Source: Rhodococcus pseudokoreensis
Lineage (GTDB): Bacteria; Actinomycetota; Actinomycetes; Mycobacteriales; Mycobacteriaceae
Length of the DNA stretch: 64,000 bases
NCBI RefSeq assembly: GCF_017068395.1
Contig: NZ_CP070619.1
Location: 4,836,001 to 4,900,000 of the forward strand
Direction: 5' to 3'
In this document: piece by piece, positions 61,476 to 64,000 of the stretch
How positions within the stretch are numbered: the first letter of the stretch is position 1
How the letters are laid out: each line of letters opens with the position of its first letter
Program-made: the position numbers and the translations under genes
The notes under the pieces: generated by a model
Seen by the model: the letters and a program-made list of their open reading frames with translations, nothing else
What the model was told of the DNA's origin: nothing
Databases searched by the model: none

Positions 61476-61742
61476 ATGTCGGAACTCCACTGGATAACGC
61501 GAGGCCGGTGCCGAGACGGAGACCCGGATCGGCTGTTCGTGCGAGGCGCCGCGCAGCGCAAGGCCGCCGCGCTGTGCCGGCACTGCCCGGTGCTGATGGA
61601 ATGCGGCGCGTATGCGCTCGACAATCGTGTCGAATTCGGCATCTGGGGTGGGATGACCGAGCGTCAGCGCCGGGCACTGCTCGAGGCGCATCCCCATGTC
61701 CGTTGGTCGGATCTCTTCGAGGGGCCGTCACGTGCCCGGTAG
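61476..61742 (+). CDS. WhiB-family iron-sulfur transcription factor (second)
   Basis: 88 residues. Cluster ligands are Cys12 in GRCRDGDPD and CRHCPVLMEC, followed by GIWGGMTERQRRALLEAHP. It is shorter and less basic at the C-terminus than the WhiB at 56841. Three bases separate its stop from that of the convergent unknown gene at 61746. Confidence 0.93.
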   Translation: MSELHWITRGRCRDGDPDRLFVRGAAQRKAAALCRHCPVLMECGAYALDNRVEFGIWGGMTERQRRALLEAHPHVRWSDLFEGPSRAR

Positions 61743-61745
61743 CGC

Positions 61746-62246
61746 TCACCCGGTCAGGTAGAGAACCACCCTGAAGTACCGGGAATCCCGACGGAACGTC
61801 GGTGTGGCGAGACCGTACCGCTCGAAGTATTCGTGCTGTTCGATGAACCGGAAGTCGCGGGCGGTGCTGGGTATCGAGCACTGCAGATTCGGCATCCGCC
61901 ACGTGCCGGTGTCGGGCACGCACCACATCTGCACGGTGCCGGGCAGGATGTTCCAGCCGTCGTCGGTACTCAGTGCGAGGTTCGCGACGACCTCGATCGA
62001 CGCGACCACGCCGCGCACGGACATTGCGGGCACGGTCGTGAACCCCGGGTACCTGTCGACGTAGAAGGCGCCTCTGCCGGAATCGTTCGGCCCCTCCTCG
62101 GCCAGTGATCGGATCTCGGCGGGAAGCTCCTGTTCGTCGAGCCACGAGAGTGTGGCGGTCACGGTGTCACCGGGGTGCCAGAGACGGTGCGTGGGGACGG
62201 GCTCGTCGTCGACGAAGACCGTGAGTGTCTGGACGAGCATTGTCAT
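61746..62246 (-). CDS. Unknown protein, 166 residues
   Basis: Starts at ATG 62246 or 62240 (MTMLVQTLTVFVDDEPVPTHRLWHPGDTV). The composition is globular and strand-rich, with Trp-rich blocks (GWNILPGTVQMWCVPDTGTWRMPNLQCS) and an aromatic C-terminus (RRDSRYFRVVLYLTG). No signal peptide or membrane segment. I do not recognise the family. Confidence 0.62.
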   Translation of the reverse strand: MTMLVQTLTVFVDDEPVPTHRLWHPGDTVTATLSWLDEQELPAEIRSLAEEGPNDSGRGAFYVDRYPGFTTVPAMSVRGVVASIEVVANLALSTDDGWNILPGTVQMWCVPDTGTWRMPNLQCSIPSTARDFRFIEQHEYFERYGLATPTFRRDSRYFRVVLYLTG

Positions 62247-62312
62247 GCCCCGCGCAGTCGGCGGGTCGATGGGCGAAGCCATCGGGCGCGGGGTTACCTT
62301 GCGGCAGACGAT

Positions 62313-62345
62313 ACGCCGCTGCCGCACTGAACGCGGCAGCGGCGT
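62313..62345 (-). terminator. Hairpin downstream of the small secreted protein gene
   Basis: A perfect 13-bp stem ACGCCGCTGCCGC with loop ACTGAAC lies between the secreted-protein stop (62368) and the start of the 62246 gene. Confidence 0.75.
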
Positions 62346-62367
62346 TGAGCCACCCTGGTCGAGGGGA

Positions 62368-62619
62368 TCAGTACGGCAGCGAGGAGCAGCTGGGGTGGTC
62401 GACGATGGCTTGACCCTGGCACATCGCGCCCTGCGCGTCGTCGTCGAAACGGTCGCGCCGATCCCGGTCGCGATTGTCACGGTCCGACTGGGAGGTGACG
62501 GCGACGTCACCGCCGCCCGTCGAAGCGGGCATGGCGTGCGCGATTCCGGCCGCGCCGGTGACGGAGAATGCGACTGCGGCGAACATCAGGCCGGCGCGAA
62601 TGGCGGTGTGGCGAAACAT
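62368..62619 (-). CDS. Small secreted protein with Asp/Arg-rich segment
   Basis: 83 residues. Signal peptide RAGLMFAAVAFSVTGAAGIAHAMP with cleavage after AHA. The mature chain contains the charge-alternating segment DRDNRDRDRRDRFDDD and two Cys (AMCQGQ, PSCSSLPY). AAGGACTCC precedes ATG 62619. Upstream, GTGTGGTC and GACCACAC (62637-62663) can form a hairpin in the 5' leader. Function unknown. Confidence 0.78.
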   Translation of the reverse strand: MFRHTAIRAGLMFAAVAFSVTGAAGIAHAMPASTGGGDVAVTSQSDRDNRDRDRRDRFDDDAQGAMCQGQAIVDHPSCSSLPY

Positions 62620-62745
62620 GCGGAGTCCTTGCTGGTGTGTGGTCGAGTGTTCCTTGACCACACCAACACTGCCCCTGGAAGGAGTCGGTCGACAGCCACC
62701 CAAGGGTGCGCCTTTCCCACCCCCTTGTGGGAGCAGGCGGGGGCG

Positions 62746-63984
62746 TCAGGTCCGTCGGCGCCCTTTCGCGTGTCGTCGGCGGTTCGCTGTCGCCTCGCGC
62801 AACGCGGTGCGCAGTCCCGCCCGCCGTCCGGTGCCTCCGTCGGCGGGCTCGGTGAGGGCGGTCCGGAATTTCAGTTCGGACGCGGTCTCGGGAGCGTCGT
62901 CGGCGGTCGCGGACAGAAACCGGTCCGGGAACGCCAGCTTGTGGATGGTGCGCAGGGTCAGGAAGTATTGCTTGGCAAGCGAACCGGTGGTGTACGGCAG
63001 ATCGTATTTCTCGCACAGATCACGGACCCTCGTTGCGATTTCCGCGTAGCGGTTGCTGGGAAGGTCGGGGAACAGGTGATGCTCGATCTGGTAGCAGAGG
63101 TTGCCGCTCAGGAACGCCAGCACCGCTCCGGCCCGGAAGTTGGCGGTGCCCAGCATCTGGCGTAGATACCATTCGGCCCGGGTCTCGTGTTCCAGTTCCG
63201 CGGGCGTGAACTTCTCTGCGCCGTCCGGGAAGTGCCCGCAGAAGATCACGACGTACGCCCACAGGTTTCGCAGCAGGTTGGCCGAGAGGTTCGCGGTCAG
63301 CGTCCGTCGCCACCGCCGCCCGCTGACGGCGGGGAAGAGCACGTAGTCCTTGCCGGCCTGTCGAGCGATCTTGCCGAGCAGTGCGCGGGTGTGGGCGCTT
63401 TTCTCGGCGGCGGTGTCGACGCGGTCCCGTTCGGAATACAGGCCGTGCAAGGCGATGCCCCATTCGAATGTAGATGCCAGCAAAAGGTTCCGCAGCGGCT
63501 GCAGCAGATTGTCGGGCTTCCACGGCTGGTCGCGGGTGATGCGGATGACGCCGAACCCGAGGTCGTCGTCCATCCCGACCACGTTGCTGAACACGTGATG
63601 GCGATAGTTGTGCGAGTACTGCCACTGGGACGACACGCCTGCCATGTCCCACTCCCACGTGCTGGAGTGGATTTCCGGGTCGTTCATCCAGTCCCACTGG
63701 CCGTGGGACACGTTGTGCCCGATCTCCATGTTCTCGACGCTTTTGGCCAGAGCCAGGGCCGTCGTCCCGAGGATCCACCCGATTCGCGCCCGGCTGCAGT
63801 GGATCAGCAGGCGCGCAGCGGCATCCAGCGCACGCTGGAACGCGATCGTGCGACGGATGTACGTGGCATCGCGTTCACCGAGCGAATCGGTGATGTCCCG
63901 CCGGATGGCGTCGAGTTCGGAGCGGAGCGCCTCGACATCCTCCTCGGTGAGATGTGCGTATTCCTTGATGTCGGATATCGCCAT
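62746..63984 (-). CDS. Acyl-CoA/fatty acid desaturase, DesA3-like
   Basis: 412 residues, ATG 63984. The three histidine boxes of membrane di-iron desaturases are present: HNVSHGQW (about 90-97), HNYRHH (about 124-129) and QIEHHLFPDLP (about 306-316). The order and the EKYDLPYTTG tail match the mycobacterial DesA3 delta-9 stearoyl-CoA desaturase group. It introduces a double bond into long acyl chains for membrane lipids, with electrons from an oxidoreductase encoded elsewhere. The C-terminal 40 residues are a basic tail. Confidence 0.93.
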   Translation of the reverse strand: MAISDIKEYAHLTEEDVEALRSELDAIRRDITDSLGERDATYIRRTIAFQRALDAAARLLIHCSRARIGWILGTTALALAKSVENMEIGHNVSHGQWDWMNDPEIHSSTWEWDMAGVSSQWQYSHNYRHHVFSNVVGMDDDLGFGVIRITRDQPWKPDNLLQPLRNLLLASTFEWGIALHGLYSERDRVDTAAEKSAHTRALLGKIARQAGKDYVLFPAVSGRRWRRTLTANLSANLLRNLWAYVVIFCGHFPDGAEKFTPAELEHETRAEWYLRQMLGTANFRAGAVLAFLSGNLCYQIEHHLFPDLPSNRYAEIATRVRDLCEKYDLPYTTGSLAKQYFLTLRTIHKLAFPDRFLSATADDAPETASELKFRTALTEPADGGTGRRAGLRTALREATANRRRHAKGRRRT

Positions 63985-64000
63985 ATTCGACTCCCGATTT

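Overview
The window looks like a mycolic-acid actinomycete, most probably Rhodococcus or a close relative. The DNA is GC-rich, GTG and TTG starts are common, and two WhiB proteins, a PAS-ANTAR regulator, a DesA3-type acyl-CoA desaturase, an IS701-family insertion sequence and many catabolic oxygenases are present. The genus is an inference from gene content; no rRNA or tRNA gene is visible.

Bases 1 to about 51,300 form one large accessory catabolic region. It opens with acyl-CoA genes (the end of a CaiB/BaiF enzyme, a MaoC hydratase, and a nitronate monooxygenase cut by an IS701 element), a MarR regulator, a histidine phosphatase, an NTF2-like protein and a Gfo/Idh oxidoreductase. At 7.2-9.4 kb lies a pyruvate-phosphate-dikinase-like protein that has the ATP-grasp and phosphohistidine domains but no PEP/pyruvate barrel. 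Next come a thioesterase, a 3-hydroxyacyl-CoA dehydrogenase-type SDR, an acyl-CoA ligase and an AveC-like membrane protein. From 13.8 to 43 kb there are six proteins of 542-579 residues. Each has an N-terminal helical, presumed substrate-binding region and a C-terminal phosphohistidine domain resembling the last two thirds of rifampin phosphotransferase, and none has its own ATP-binding domain. Among them lie two P450s, a Rieske oxygenase, an FMN/2Fe-2S reductase, a ferredoxin, an FAD monooxygenase flanked by two limonene-epoxide-hydrolase-like proteins, two RDHSWG proteins, two members of an unknown 336-344 residue family, an APH-like kinase, SDRs and a TetR regulator.

From 44.3 to 51.3 kb a tightly coupled operon encodes a B12-dependent acyl-CoA mutase (small and large subunits), an acyl-CoA ligase, a TPP-dependent E1 alpha/beta pair, an EthD-like protein and a second histidine phosphatase. 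The divergent operon carries the ferredoxin, the mutase GTPase chaperone MeaB and one of the phosphohistidine proteins. My working model is a pathway for a hydroxylated, branched or cyclic substrate: oxygenases introduce hydroxyl or epoxide groups, the split dikinase-like system phosphorylates specific intermediates, and ligases, mutase, hydratase, dehydrogenase and E1 complete the breakdown to central metabolites. The substrate cannot be read from the sequence. Several promoters share ATAGTC-type elements, and two paralogous divergent modules share a probable TetR operator.

From 51.7 to 64 kb the content is more ordinary: a LuxR-type ATPase regulator, a frameshifted ArsR gene, an epimerase-like SDR, two WhiB genes, a PAS-ANTAR protein, two small secreted proteins, an APC permease and an acyl-CoA desaturase.
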